Below are positions 23,930-34,899 of a stretch of 64,000 nucleotides of DNA, piece by piece. Where the stretch lies: NCBI GenBank assembly GCA_013396755.1, contig VWZF01004010.1, positions 611,176 through 675,175 of the forward strand, read 5' to 3'. Source of the DNA: Sclerurus mexicanus (Eukaryota; Chordata; Aves; Passeriformes; Furnariidae). A program made the position numbers and the translations under genes. Each line of letters opens with the position of its first letter. Position 1 is the first letter of the stretch. A model generated the notes under the pieces. It was not told the origin of the DNA and did not search any database. It saw nothing but the letters and a program-made list of their open reading frames with translations.

Positions 23930-24236
23930 CCCCCTGATAGGAGGAGGGAGCTGGGTGGGGTCGGGCTCTGCTCCAGGAACAAGGGACAGGAGCTCAAGCT
24001 GCACCAGGGGAGGTTTAGGTTGGATATCAGAAAAATTTCTCCATGGAAAGGGTGGTCAGGCATTGGAAGGAGCTGCCCAGGGAGGTTTGGAGTCCCCATC
24101 CCTGGAGGTGTCCAAGGAACGACTGGATGTGGCACTCAGTGCCCTGGGCTGGGGGACAAGGTGGGCATCGGGCACAGGGTGGACTTGATTGTCTTGGAGG
24201 TCTTTTCCAGCTTTGATGATCCTCTGATTCTGTGAA
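23930..24236 (+). mobile_element. CR1: CR1 LINE 3' fragment
   Basis: AGGTTTAGGTTGGATATCAG, GGTGGTCAGGCATTGGAAGG, GGATGTGGCACTCAGTGCCC and the tail CCTCTGATTCTGTGA. Confidence 0.92.
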
Positions 24237-25527
24237 AGTCCTTGAGAATTACCATCAGTGACTTAAAAATAAAGCTTTGCAGTGGTTTGTGAACCTGCAC
24301 ACTGCCCTGCCCACAGACGTTCCGGGTGGGTTGGTGTGGGCAGAGTTGGGCCAGATGTTCCTCCTGTATCAGGAACCTGAACACAGCAGGTTTGGTTTGG
24401 GAGCCACGTCCATCCTTGCAGGACAGACATTCCACTCCTTTCACCTGCATTACATTTCAGGAAGGTCTCTCCTGGCAGCTCAGGATAAACCAGTTGTGAT
24501 CAAATCAACCTTCACCCAATTACAAAAGGCCATAATTTATACTAATCAGATATAGGAGAGCTTAAGAGGCACCAGGAAGGGACCTGTTGGCTGGATTAGA
24601 CCTTGAGAAGCACCAGGCGCCTGTGGTTGGTCTCCATAAACCAGTTCCAAAAGAGACCTGGTCTCTGCAGCACCAGTCCAGGGGGTGCAGGAATATGGGA
24701 TGCTGGGCTTTTCCATGTGCTGGAAGAGCACAGAGGCTGTGGGAAAAGCTTTGGTTGCCTCTCCTCTGGTTGCAGGGGAGCCTTGGGAGAGCTGAGCAGA
24801 GAGGCTGCAGCCACTGCTCTCCAGACAGAAGGGTGGTCCCTGGAGCAGCCACAGCAGCAGAGGGCACAGGCAACGCCTTCTGAAATGATCCTGTTTCTCA
24901 GTGAAATATCACTCAGTCTTGCCCACTTTATTGTCCTCAAGGCTTTGACCTGGTTCTTCAGGTGATGGTCAGAGTGGTTTCATGGGTCCTTGGAGTATTC
25001 CCCTTCTAGAGCCTACAGCTTTCAGTCCTGGCTGCAATGAAATATTATTAAACATTAATTATTTAATATTGCTGCCCCTCTGAAGTGCCAGAGCAAGGCC
25101 TGTTCTGCAGATGATGAATCACACGAGGTTTGTTTTTCAGCCCCGTCGTTCCATCTATTGCAAAGATCCTTTTCACACTCTGCTTTTAGGAGATGAAATG
25201 CGGCTGGAGCAGTCCCAAAAAACTTGCATTTTCCTGCTTCCCTCCTTGCTCATGCGGGTGCTGTCTGAACACGTGCCTGCCTGCAGCCGTGAAAACCCCG
25301 GGATGAGCTGCCCCTGCTGTGCTTGGCTTTTCGTCCAGACTTGTGGCACTACTCCCACTTTTCCCGGTCTGCGTGTGGAATGTCCAGTTGCTCCGCTTGG
25401 TCCCTCCAGTGCCTGGATGTGTGGTGCTGGGATCACTGGACCTCTTCCTCTCCTCCCTGATTTCTGAGTGCCTGCCCATCCTGCAGCCACATCACTCGGT
25501 GGGGCTCAGCAGAGACAGCCCAGGGTT

Positions 25528-25765
25528 GTAGAACCCCACAATGGTTTGAGTGGGATGGGGCATTAAAGCTCATCTTATTCCACCTCTTGTCATGGGCAGG
25601 GATATCTCCAGCTACCCCAGCTTGCTCCAACCTGGCCTTGGACACTTCCAGGGATCCAGGGGCAGCCACAGCTTCTCTGCCCAACCTGTGCCAGGGCCTG
25701 CCCACCCTCCCAGGGAGGAATTTCTTCCCAGTATCCCATCTAAACCTACTGCCCCCTGCCCAGGC
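25528..25765 (-). mobile_element. CR1: CR1 LINE 3' fragment upstream of the AGPAT1-like gene
   Basis: Minus orientation: GTCATGGGCAGGGATATCTC, CCAACCTGGCCTTGGACACT and CAGGGCCTGCCCACCCTCCC. Confidence 0.9.
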
Positions 25766-26063
25766 TGTGTGCTGTCTGACACATCCCACTGCCTCCCATT
25801 GGAGATTTTCTCCAAACACCTCAGGATCCCTATTCCCAGAGCCCTCCAGAAGAGGGGCTGGCACTGCAGGCATGTGCCAGCCCAGACTCACAGAGCCCCT
25901 GCCCACAGGCAGCTTTGCCATTGCGTGTTTGCCCCTCCTGCCACCCGAGCTGCCAGGCTGTCCTTGCTAAACCGGCTTTCCACGGCGAGCTGAGCTCCGA
26001 GCGGGAGGCACAGCCGGGCTGGAGCATCGCTCCCAAACCTCCTTCCAGCTTTGCACCACCCAC

Positions 26064-26111
26064 ATGGAGCTGCCCCAGGGAATCTCAGCTCTGCTCCACA
26101 ACACCTCGTGA
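26064..26111 (+). CDS. Upstream short reading frame in the AGPAT1-like leader (15 codons plus stop)
   Basis: An ATG at 26064 opens a 15-codon frame that stops at 26111, 41 bases before the AGPAT1-like start at 26153. It begins MELPQG, while the main protein begins MELFLL. If the leader includes this ATG it would be expected to lower or modulate translation of the acyltransferase. Whether 26064 lies inside the transcript is not proven, since the transcription start was not located. Confidence 0.35.
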   Translation: MELPQGISALLHNTS

Positions 26112-26152
26112 TTCGTTCACTGCTCCGTGCAAACACACTCCGGGCTGGAAGG

Positions 26153-29100
26153 ATGGAGCTTTTCCTGCTTCACTACCCCTTTACTTGTCTCTTCGTTGCA
26201 TTTCTAGTCCTTTACCAGGTGAAACCTTCATTCAGGTTCTTCTGCAAGATGACCTTCTATAAGCTGTGGATCTTCGCCGTGAGCACTGTGATAGTTTTCC
26301 TCAGCATTCCTCGTGGACGCAATGTGGAGAACATGGTGTGAGTTGGCCACGGCTTCTTTCTGCTCTGGGCGTTGGTGGACACCACTCTACCCAGTGGTTT
26401 GTTTGGGGGGGCCTGGAGCTGTGCTGCGGTGGGGAGGAATTAGTTGGCAGGTCCTGTAATTCAGTGAAGGGGGGTGAGTTTCACTGTTGGGTTTGGGTTG
26501 AGAGAAGGAATAAGGAGTTGTGGAAGGAAAGGATGGAAAAGGTGACGTGTATTTGTCGAAGTAGGTAATGCCAACAAGCTGAATGCAGTGCACAGGTACA
26601 GTAAGTTGCTGTCTTTATTAAAGTCCTTTCATCTGGTCCTGGGAGCTGTATTTCCCTCTCTCCCATGGCCGAGCATTCCCTTTCCAAGCTGTGTTGAGAA
26701 ATCCGCTGCAGGTGCTTTTCTCTTTCCCAACTCTGTTCTGGGCTAGTCCCAACTTGAGTGGGCGCAAGCAGACGTTGCCACAGTGCAGTGCTGGCACCTG
26801 CGCTGTCACCGGTGTCCCCAGCACTGCAATGACAGCGGTGTCCCCAGGTCTGGCAGTCCCTCAGCCCATCCCCTCGCTGCCCACCCCCTCTCTCCAGGCT
26901 CCCCAACAAGCTGAGGATTCACCTGGAGGCTGCATGGTGGGTGTACAGGTGTGAGCAGCAGGGTGGACATCAGGGTGTGGGGACAAGAAGCTGACCCTGG
27001 CACATGCCAGTGTGGTGCTGGCACCCTCCCGAAGTGCTGCAGAGGCAGGATTTACTGCTCCGCTGTCCTCTGCTCCAGTGGGAATTCACATCTCCTCACT
27101 GAGCGTCTTTCTTTTGCTTTGAGAAGTTTTCCTCACTGTTTGACTGTGGTGCCTGACTTTTTGTTGGTTTTTTTGTTTTTTTTTTATTTTACCAATATCT
27201 CTTAAAATAGGGCTCCCAGAATTGGAGCCTGATGTCCCCTAGAGGCAAACCCCTCTCTTTCCACAGCCTGGGCAACAGCAGAGTCAAGCACAGGTTTATT
27301 GCAGCCTGTATTTGATTCCACAAGGTGGGAAGGGAAGCAGAGTACAAAGCTGGGCTGTCACTTGGGATATGGTGGAATATTTGGTTGATCCGTGGAATTT
27401 CTGTAGATCCAGTTGCTGGATCATTGGTTTTGTATGGCTGGAAGGACCCCTGGTAGATGCATCTATGTTCTCTAATGAAGTGATAAGCTGTAGAGGATCA
27501 CTAGCTGTTCTCCAAGCCCTGGGTGGAATCTGGGTCTGTGGACAAACAGGCTGCTCTGCAGGAGCAGCGGTGGGATGAGGTGGGATGAACACCTCAGTGC
27601 CTGAGGTGGGATGGTTTGGATGAACAGTGTTTGGTCCCTTTATCCAGTTTCAGCGTCTCTTTGGCTCATGCCCACTCCTCTTTTCCAGGATTTTCCGTGC
27701 ATTGCTCCTGCCACTCAAATACATCTTTGGTATTCAGGTAGTGGTGAAGGGCAGGGAGAACCTGAGGACTACGAAACCTTTCGTGTTGGTGCTGAACCAC
27801 CAGACCTCCCTTGACATCATGGGTATGTGGTGATCCTGCCTCCTGCTCCCGGCCCCAGGGGTTTGTAGGGGTGGGATGTGCCAAATCCCAAGTGCAGGAG
27901 TGGTTGTCACATAGTCCTGTACCAGCCTGCCCCAAGCCAGGGCTGATTTCTAGGGTATTAGAGACAGGTCTGACCTCCAGGGCATTAGAGGCAGGTTTGA
28001 TCTCCAGGGCATTAGAGGAAGATCTGACCTCCAGGGCATTAGAGGCAGGTTTGACCTCCAGGGTATTAGAGGCAGGTTTGATCTCCAGGGCATTAGAGGA
28101 AGATCTGACCTCCAGGGCATTAGAGGCAGGTTTGATCTCCAGGGCATTAGAGGTACTTTAAAGCTACATCAACTTCGCCAAGGGAATGAGGACAAGACTG
28201 CCAGCTGACCACAGCCACATCACAGCTGCTCTCCTTCAGTGCCAGCAACAGTCCTCCTTTAAGTGGTTTGGAGACCCCAGAATCCCTTTCCCAGGAAATC
28301 TGCAGGTCGATGAAACTGCAGGCACGGTATCTCCTGGAGCAGGGCGGCGTACCTCAGAATCTTGAGGAACCCTGAGTGCAGATGACAACTTGCTCTGCCC
28401 TCGTTCCCCCTGCAGTGATGATGGAGATCTTGCCACGTCGCTGTGTGCCCATCGCGAAGAAGGAGATCCTGTACATGGGCACGTTCGGGCTGGCGTGCTG
28501 GCTGGCAGGAATCATCTTCATCGACCGCAGGAACAGGGAGGGCTCCATCAACACCCTGACAGAGGTGGCGCAGTCCCTGCACAAGGACAACGTGAGTGGG
28601 GAGGAGGCTGGTGAGGAACCTCTGGAAAACATGAGCCTTGGGGTGGGGGGATAGGGATCTTGGTCTTGGGGCTGGGCACTGAGCAGAGCAGAGTAAGAGC
28701 ATCTGGTGGGCTCAATGTGTCCACGGTCAGGTCAGGAGCACACAAAGCAGTCCCAGGGGACCACAGTGGCTTAGAACAGTGGCTTAGAATAATACCTGGA
28801 GGTCCCTCCACCTCAGTGTCTTCTCCCTTCTGCAGCTACGTGTCCTGATCTTCCCTGAAGGAACTCGCAACCACGGGGGATCCATGTTGCCCTTCAAACG
28901 CGGGGCCTTCCAGCTGGCTGTGAAAGCCCAGGTGAGACCCACCTTCCTCCTGCTCCTTGGAGCGTGGTTTGCCTCCCATGCCCCACCAGCCAACCAGGCT
29001 CCTGGTCCCTGAGTCCCCTGTGGGACGAACACACGAGGAGTTTGTGGGTGGCACAGGACAGGGCTGTTTCTGGGACGAGTGGAAAACCTTCCTGACAGCT

Positions 29101-30943
29101 TGGGAAAAAAAGGGGAGGAACCTTGACAAGAGCCCAGGACTTGGCCAGGGAATTTTCTGCTGAGCTGGCCTTTGCATCGACTGATTTGCCAACCCACAAG
29201 AGCTGGGATTACATGCGGAGATGAAAATGGAAAAACCAATAGTGAGGACAAACCATTAAATGATCTAAATACCCCAATAGCCCTCTGAGTGTCTGCTGGG
29301 AGGCTGATGGGGACAATTATCAGCAAGGTGCAGAATTCACCCGAAAACATTCTGGGGGAGAGATGGGCAAACGTGAATATTCATTGTAAATGTGAATATT
29401 CCCTGTAAATGTGAATATTCCCTGTAAATGTGTGTATTCACTGTAGATTGTCTCCCCTCCAGGTCCCCATTATTCCCGTGGTGTTCTCTTCCTACAACAG
29501 CTTCTACAGCCACAAGGAGAAGAGATTTACCCCAGGTGAGGATGACCTGGGCTGAAGAAGGGTTTGGGTGTTGGTGGAGCTCAGGCCTTGGAGCCATGAG
29601 GTGGGTGGGCAGAGCGTGATGTGGAGACGGCAGCCAGGCTACAGCAGTGTGGGTCTTCTTGGTTGGAAAAGGGAGATTTCAGGCATCACTTTGAGTCTCC
29701 CATTGGATTTCTTGGAAAATCTGAGAGGACCTAGAGAAGCAGCAGAGTCCTGAGGCGGGTCCGACCCCTGGCCCCACCATGTTGCCCTTGGATCTTCAGG
29801 TTCTTGGGGAGTTGGGAAACAAAACCGAACATGGAGATCTCGGCAAAAGTCACCCTGAGAATGTGTGTCCTCCCGCTCCCCATGTTGCGTCCTTTTGTGG
29901 AGACAGGAATTTCTGCTGGTCGCTGAGAAAACTTCATGGGGGAAAATAAAATCCCACAAGTCTTGGGTTTCAGATGGAAAATGCAGAGAAAGATGTTGCA
30001 AATTCCAACCGAGAAAATCAATCCATCCTGTTCCTCTGCTCCCTTTGCTGCCACCCACCCCAAAAGAGGCTCCGGCCACTTCCCACCCTTCCCCGGGGCA
30101 GCCCTGCTGTTTCCTAAGGGGAGGATTTGCATCTGGAATTCTCATTCCTGCCATTGTTGTGCCTGGGTGCAGTCATTGCCTCACAGGCAGAGACCTGGAT
30201 ATGAGAGCAGTGCCAGTGACAAACTCTCATCTTTCACCTGCCGGGTTGATCCTCTCTGTTCCTCACACACAAAAGCCTTCTGGTCCTGGAAATGTTCCCT
30301 CACCTGGAGGTCCACAGGACCACGAGCAGGGATTTCTTCCCACCACTTCCCTGTGGGGAGGGATCTCTGAAGGAGCTGAACCTTTTGCTTGAAGCAAGGT
30401 CAACTTGCTGAGTTCGTTATAGATAGATCAGAGCATGGCCAGGTTGAGTTCGGAGATGTCGTGTTGCAGACATCTCCTTCTCCTTGCTGTGGTCTACACA
30501 GACCCTGAGGTCTTTCCACTGTGAAAACCCATTCTACATGAAACATCGCATTGGATTTGAGGAGAGATTCACCTATTTCCATGTTTTTGACTCTTGTGGC
30601 TGGGAAAAGCCTGGTTTGGGTTTTTGGGACGTGGCTGTGTTCCCACACCACCCTTGGTGTGAACAAGGGCATTTCCCTCTGGAGCCTCTGGTTCCTTGGC
30701 TGGCACCAGTCCTCCTGCTGCATCTTCTCCTGCTCTTCTACATCACTCACACGTTTTGTTCCCCCTCTCTCACCCTCCTGTCTCACTCTCCCAGGAAAAC
30801 TCTTCATCCAGATCCTGCCAGAAGTGGAGACCCTCGACCTGGGCCCAGACGATGTCCCCAAGCTCACGGCGCAGGTCCGTGACTCCATGCTCACCACCTA
30901 CCACGGGATGTCGGGAATGACAAACGGAGCTTCCCATCAGTGA
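26153..30943 (+). CDS. 1-acylglycerol-3-phosphate O-acyltransferase, AGPAT1-like (6 coding exons, 270 aa)
   Basis: Transfers an acyl chain from acyl-CoA to lysophosphatidic acid, giving phosphatidic acid in the ER membrane, an early step of phospholipid and triacylglycerol synthesis. Coding exons: 26153-26337, 27689-27822, 28416-28591, 28836-28931, 29463-29535, 30795-30943; 813 nt with continuous phase. The N-terminus has two hydrophobic stretches (about residues 5-22 and 38-53) followed by GRNVENM, as in AGPAT1. The family motifs are in order: NHQTSLD (98-104, the NHx4D catalytic pair His99/Asp104), GIIFIDRR (138-145), FPEGTRNH (171-178, substrate binding) and VPIIPVV (198-204). Phrases such as RCVPIAK and LACWLAG favour AGPAT1 over AGPAT2. 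Exon 1 is taken to the GTGAGT donor at 26338 rather than GTGTGA at 26336, because only that keeps frame. The gene lies between two peroxidase genes with no obvious functional link. AGPAT1 of mammals is in the MHC, so this may be a separate avian paralogue. Confidence 0.93.
27948..28157. repeat. 27-bp minisatellite in intron 2 of the AGPAT1-like gene
   Basis: Nearly eight copies of a 27-base unit with core CTCCAGGGCATTAGAGG, alternating GCAGGTTTGAT and AAGATCTGAC halves. Because 27 is a multiple of three, it gives an open frame with a nine-residue period on both strands. The frame of exon 2 itself stops within five codons of the donor, so the repeat is not read through. Confidence 0.9.
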
Positions 30944-31415
30944 TCCCATCTCCCAGCTCCAGCTGAGGGGGAGGCCACGGCAACCACAGGAAGGTCTGGC
31001 AGCAGAAACAGCCGTGGATTGCAACCCTGACATACCAGAGACAGGCAAAATGTCCACCAAGGAAGAGAACCTTCCCAGTGGAGGTGGTGAGGGGCTTGCC
31101 ATGTTCCTGCCAGGGAACTGTGCCACCTGCATGGACACACACACAGTGGACAGCTGGACATTCCTGTCCTCATAACCACGGAACCCCGGGCAGAGCCGGA
31201 TCCTTCCTGTGATCATCACTGCCTGCTTACAACCACCTTCTCCTCTTCAGAGCCAACAAGGTGGAGACATTTAGCCCAAGCCTGTGGCCATCCTGCCTGA
31301 GGAAGTTGGAGAGCTGTCCCATTCCCCTGGAAGAACACTCAGGAGAAACTTTTGTCTCCCACCTTTTCTGTAGGGAGGCTTTGGGCAGAAGCCAAGGCAG
31401 CTTTGGGAGAGGGGA

Positions 31416-31421
31416 ATTAAA
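31416..31421 (+). terminator. Likely poly(A) signal ATTAAA of the AGPAT1-like gene
   Basis: ATTAAA occurs 470 bases after the stop codon and is followed by a GT-rich stretch (TTGGTGCTTTCTTTGGGAG). A further AATAAA near 33165, beyond a CR1 insertion, could serve a longer transcript. Confidence 0.45.
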
Positions 31422-31587
31422 GCCCTTACATGTCAGCAGGGCTTGGTGCTTTCTTTGGGAGTTTCAGCCTTCCTTCTAAGCAAAGCAAGGTTTTGGGTGG
31501 GCAGATCTTGAAAGTATGAGAGAAACGTGCCTGGGGACTCTGAAAGCAGAGGCAAACCTCAGGAATATGTTTCTTAATTGTGTGCCC

Positions 31588-31745
31588 TGATGGAATCACC
31601 ATCCCTGGCGTCGCTCAGAAAACAAACAGACGTGGTGCTGAGGGACACAGTTTAGTGGTGGGCCTGGCAGTGCTGGGTTAATGGAGTCCACGATCTTAGA
31701 GGGCTTTCCCAACCATAATGATTCTGTGATGATCTGTGATAACCT
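31588..31745 (+). mobile_element. CR1: CR1 LINE 3' fragment
   Basis: GGAATCACCATCCCTGGCG, GGAGTCCACGATCTTAGAGG and the tail ATGATTCTGTGATGATCTGTG. Confidence 0.8.
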
Positions 31746-32401
31746 CTTGATTTTTAGCACAACCTCCGTATTTTTCGACTCAGACAACACTCTGCAAGTG
31801 GCAGCTCCTGATTTCTGAAACCTGCCTGTTCTGCCCCATCTTCTCTGTGTGATGTCTTGCCTTCCTCCGCCCAGGGCCACCACGGCCTTTCTCAGCTCCC
31901 TGTGTGCTGGGCACTCCTGGAGCTGCATGGTCCCCAAACCCACTGTTCCCCCAGCCCCAGGGGGGCTCCCCAGGCTGTGGGTGGGCAGTGGGGCACTGGG
32001 ACGAGATGGACATGACCTGGGAGCACATCCCATGGCAAAGTTCATACGTTGATGCTGCAGCCCTGGGGTTCTACCAAGCATCTCCTTCATTTTTCTTCAC
32101 CACAGAGCCACCTGCTCTAAACACAAGCTTCACCCATGGCTCTGCCTTAGGCTGCTCCCAGTCCCCTCCTTCCCTCCCAGTCGTGCCAAGGAGGATGGAA
32201 ACTTCATATAATTTTTACATCTTTGGTATTTATTGACTTAATAATGTTTTGGGAGTGATCATCCCAGGCAGGGGATGGATTTTTAGCTCTAATTCTTGTG
32301 CTTTATGCACCAGCCAGCTGATGGTTTGCTTTTTTATGCTGCTATGTTTAACTGCGGACCACAGCCAAAGAATGTTTTGGACACAAGTTTGACCAACAAG
32401 A

Positions 32402-33060
32402 TGACAGAATCACAGAATCATTGAGGATGGAAAAGACCTCCAAGGTCATCGAGTCCACCTTGTGCCTGAAGCCCACCTTGTCCCCCAGCCCAGAGCACTG
32501 AGTGCCACATCCAGTCATTCCTTGGGCACCTCCAGGGATGGGGACTCCAATCCTCCCTGGGCAGCCCTTTCCAAGGCCTGACCACCCTTTCCATGGGGAA
32601 ATTCCTCCTGATGTCCCACCTGCCCCTGCCCTGTCCCACCTGAGGCCGTTCCCTCTGCTCCTGTCCCTGTTCCCTGGGAGCAGAGCCCGACCCACCCCGG
32701 CTCCCCCCTCCTGTCAGGGAGCTGCAGAGCCACAAGGTCCCCCCTGAGCCTCCTTTTCTCCAGGCTGAGCCCCCCCAGCTCCCTCAGCTGCTCCTGCTGC
32801 TCCAGCCCCTTCCCCAGCTCCGTTCCCTTCCCTGCACACACTCCAGCCCCCCAGTCTTGTCCTGAGGGGCCCAGAACCGGCCACAGCACTGGAGGTGCCC
32901 CAGCAGTGGCAGCACAGGCTGGACAATCCCTGCCCTGGTCCTGCTGCCACCCCATGGCTGGCACAGCCCAGGTGCCCTTGGCCTTTTTGGCTACCTGAGC
33001 ACACCTGGGCTCGCGTTCAGCTGCTGTTGAGCGGCACCCCCAGGGCCTTTTCCAGCCCCT
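32402..33060 (-). mobile_element. CR1: Longest CR1 LINE 3' fragment in the window, about 660 bp
   Basis: Minus orientation: starts with a clean octamer tail (CAGAATCACAGAATCATTGA), continues through CCCAGAGCACTGAGTGCCAC and GAGCCTCCTTTTCTCCAGGC, and runs into the end of the ORF2 region (CCCAGGTGCCCTTGGCCTTT). The coding part is short and not intact. Confidence 0.92.
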
Positions 33061-34693
33061 CTGCCCCAGGCTGTGATTAATGCCAAGTGCGGATGAGTGC
33101 ACGTGATGGGATTTATTAGTGCCCAGAGCACCCAAACCACAGAGGTTCCCCGCGGGCTGTAAAAATAAAAGTTGTCTCTGGGCTTCAAGACACAGCTGCC
33201 ACAGTCAGTGTTTTCAGAGAGAATAAAATCTGATCAGAAACAGCCTGAGCAGCTCCTGCTGTTGTGCAAAACAGGTTGATCAGGAATGTTTTCATAAAGA
33301 TTATAAACTTGATCATTTCTGAGCGGGTACGAAGGAAAAGGAACTTGATTTTGAAATGCAAGTACTCCAGCCTCCAAGTCTGACACCCATTCAGGATGGG
33401 AAGTAAAAAGTTTGCCCTAATTATGTTTTTAGAGAGTCATAAAACCTCTGACCAATCTTTCAGGGCAACAGAAACAAAACGTCATTGCCCTTCCATCTGA
33501 AGATTTGCATAACTGGAAGTTTCTAGAAACAAATGATATAAAAATCACATTGCAGGAAAAGAAAACCGTTTCCACAGTCTTGAGCTCCCCTCTGGGAAAC
33601 CACGTGCTGAGGTTCATTCCACAGCAGCCAGTGGAGCCTGATGTCCAAGCAGGGCTTTCCCAGGAGCAGCTCAGTTCCACCGTCAGGGGTTTCCAATGCT
33701 GGTCTGGTGAGTGGGACCAGAAACTGTCAATGAAGCAGAAAAAGTTGCTGAGAGGCAGAAAATCCTTCCTGGACACTCTATTTCCCCCCTCCAAGTTTTT
33801 GTCATCCCTGTATCCTTGCAGCTCCGAGCCCGTGGTGCTCCCAGCCTCATCAACAGGTACCTCTGGTGATATCAGAGAGCCCGTAGGGTGAGGGGGCTGG
33901 GGGCAACTTCTTGGTGCTTGAAAAGGTTAAACTTTTAGCAGCTGCTTTTGACAGCCTGGAATTTCACTCTCTGCGGGTTACAAAACCAGGTTACGAAAAC
34001 ACTTCAACTTCCTCCCAGTTTGGTGATAAAGGAGCCACAGGAAGCAGCTCAGCACATTTTGGTGACCATGAGACAGTGACAAGAAAAGAGACAATATTGT
34101 TTAGAGAGAAGGTGAGCTGGACTCATCCCTTAAAGACTGGGGTGAAGCCACTGTAATTTAGCCTTTACATCAAGTGCAAATATCTGTTTTAAGCAGGTAG
34201 TTTTCCTCAAATAGTGTTTCCCTCAAATAGTTACTCAGGCTCCATACAGGAACTGCCTGGAGATGCTTTGGGATCAGTGCCTTGCAGAAGGACGGGGCAG
34301 GTGATCCCCAGGTATTCTGGTCATCTATAAAAGGGTTTTTAGAAGGAAAAAATATCTAATCCAGTCCCCTCTGCAAGTCCTTGTTCTCCCACATCATTTT
34401 GGGCCCATGGCCAAAGGTGTCAGTGTAGGAGGACACAGTGAGTGTCCCCATCTCTCAGATGAAGACACATCATGGTCTCTGCCTGTGTGTGTGTGTTAAA
34501 CCCCTGGTCTGTGAGGCCACACAGAGGCAAAGTCACTCCAGATATACCTTAAAATGCTCCAAAGCTTTAAAGAAAGCAAGGGGAGAGCAGGGGCTTGGAG
34601 CAGCAGAGAAAGAATTTGGAGCAGGCTGACTAATTCTAATTGATGTTTTCATGGACACCTTTCCTGTGGGGTAAGACTATGTTTGTCCTGGAA

Positions 34694-34699
34694 TTTATT
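34694..34699 (-). terminator. Poly(A) signal AATAAA (minus strand) of the second peroxidase gene
   Basis: The plus strand reads TTTATT here, which is AATAAA on the minus strand, about 200 bases past the stop at 34900-34902. It is the first canonical signal found downstream. Confidence 0.5.
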
Positions 34700-34899
34700 A
34701 GAGAAGGACACATTCACAAGGGCCAGAACACACTGGATTTTCAGGGATTTTCCATCTACTTGAACATGAAGATGCAGGCTAATAAAGGAGGACGAAAGGC
34801 ATAGAGACCCAGCCAACAACCCCTGTGCCTCCAGTGCTGTCGGAGTGCAGCTGAATGGATGGTCATCACCTTTTTGGGGACAGAGTCATCGTGGAAACC

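Larger units (their letters stand above)
21890..26050. other. Intergenic spacer between first peroxidase and AGPAT1-like gene
   Basis: Holds CR1 copies at 22405, 22935, 23930 and 25528 and otherwise unremarkable DNA. No exon with a family resemblance was seen. The AGPAT1-like leader must lie near the right end, but its start was not located. Confidence 0.6.
31450..34690. other. Intergenic spacer between the convergent AGPAT1-like and second peroxidase genes
   Basis: Contains two CR1 copies and an AATAAA at about 33165. 33180-34690 is AT-richer with no recognised feature. Confidence 0.6.

Noticed and set aside
26153..26335. AGPAT1-like exon 1 ending at 26335 (ATG|GTGTGA)
   Set aside because: Would join exon 2 out of frame (reading DFPC). 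The GTGAGT donor two bases later restores the conserved IFRALLLP reading.
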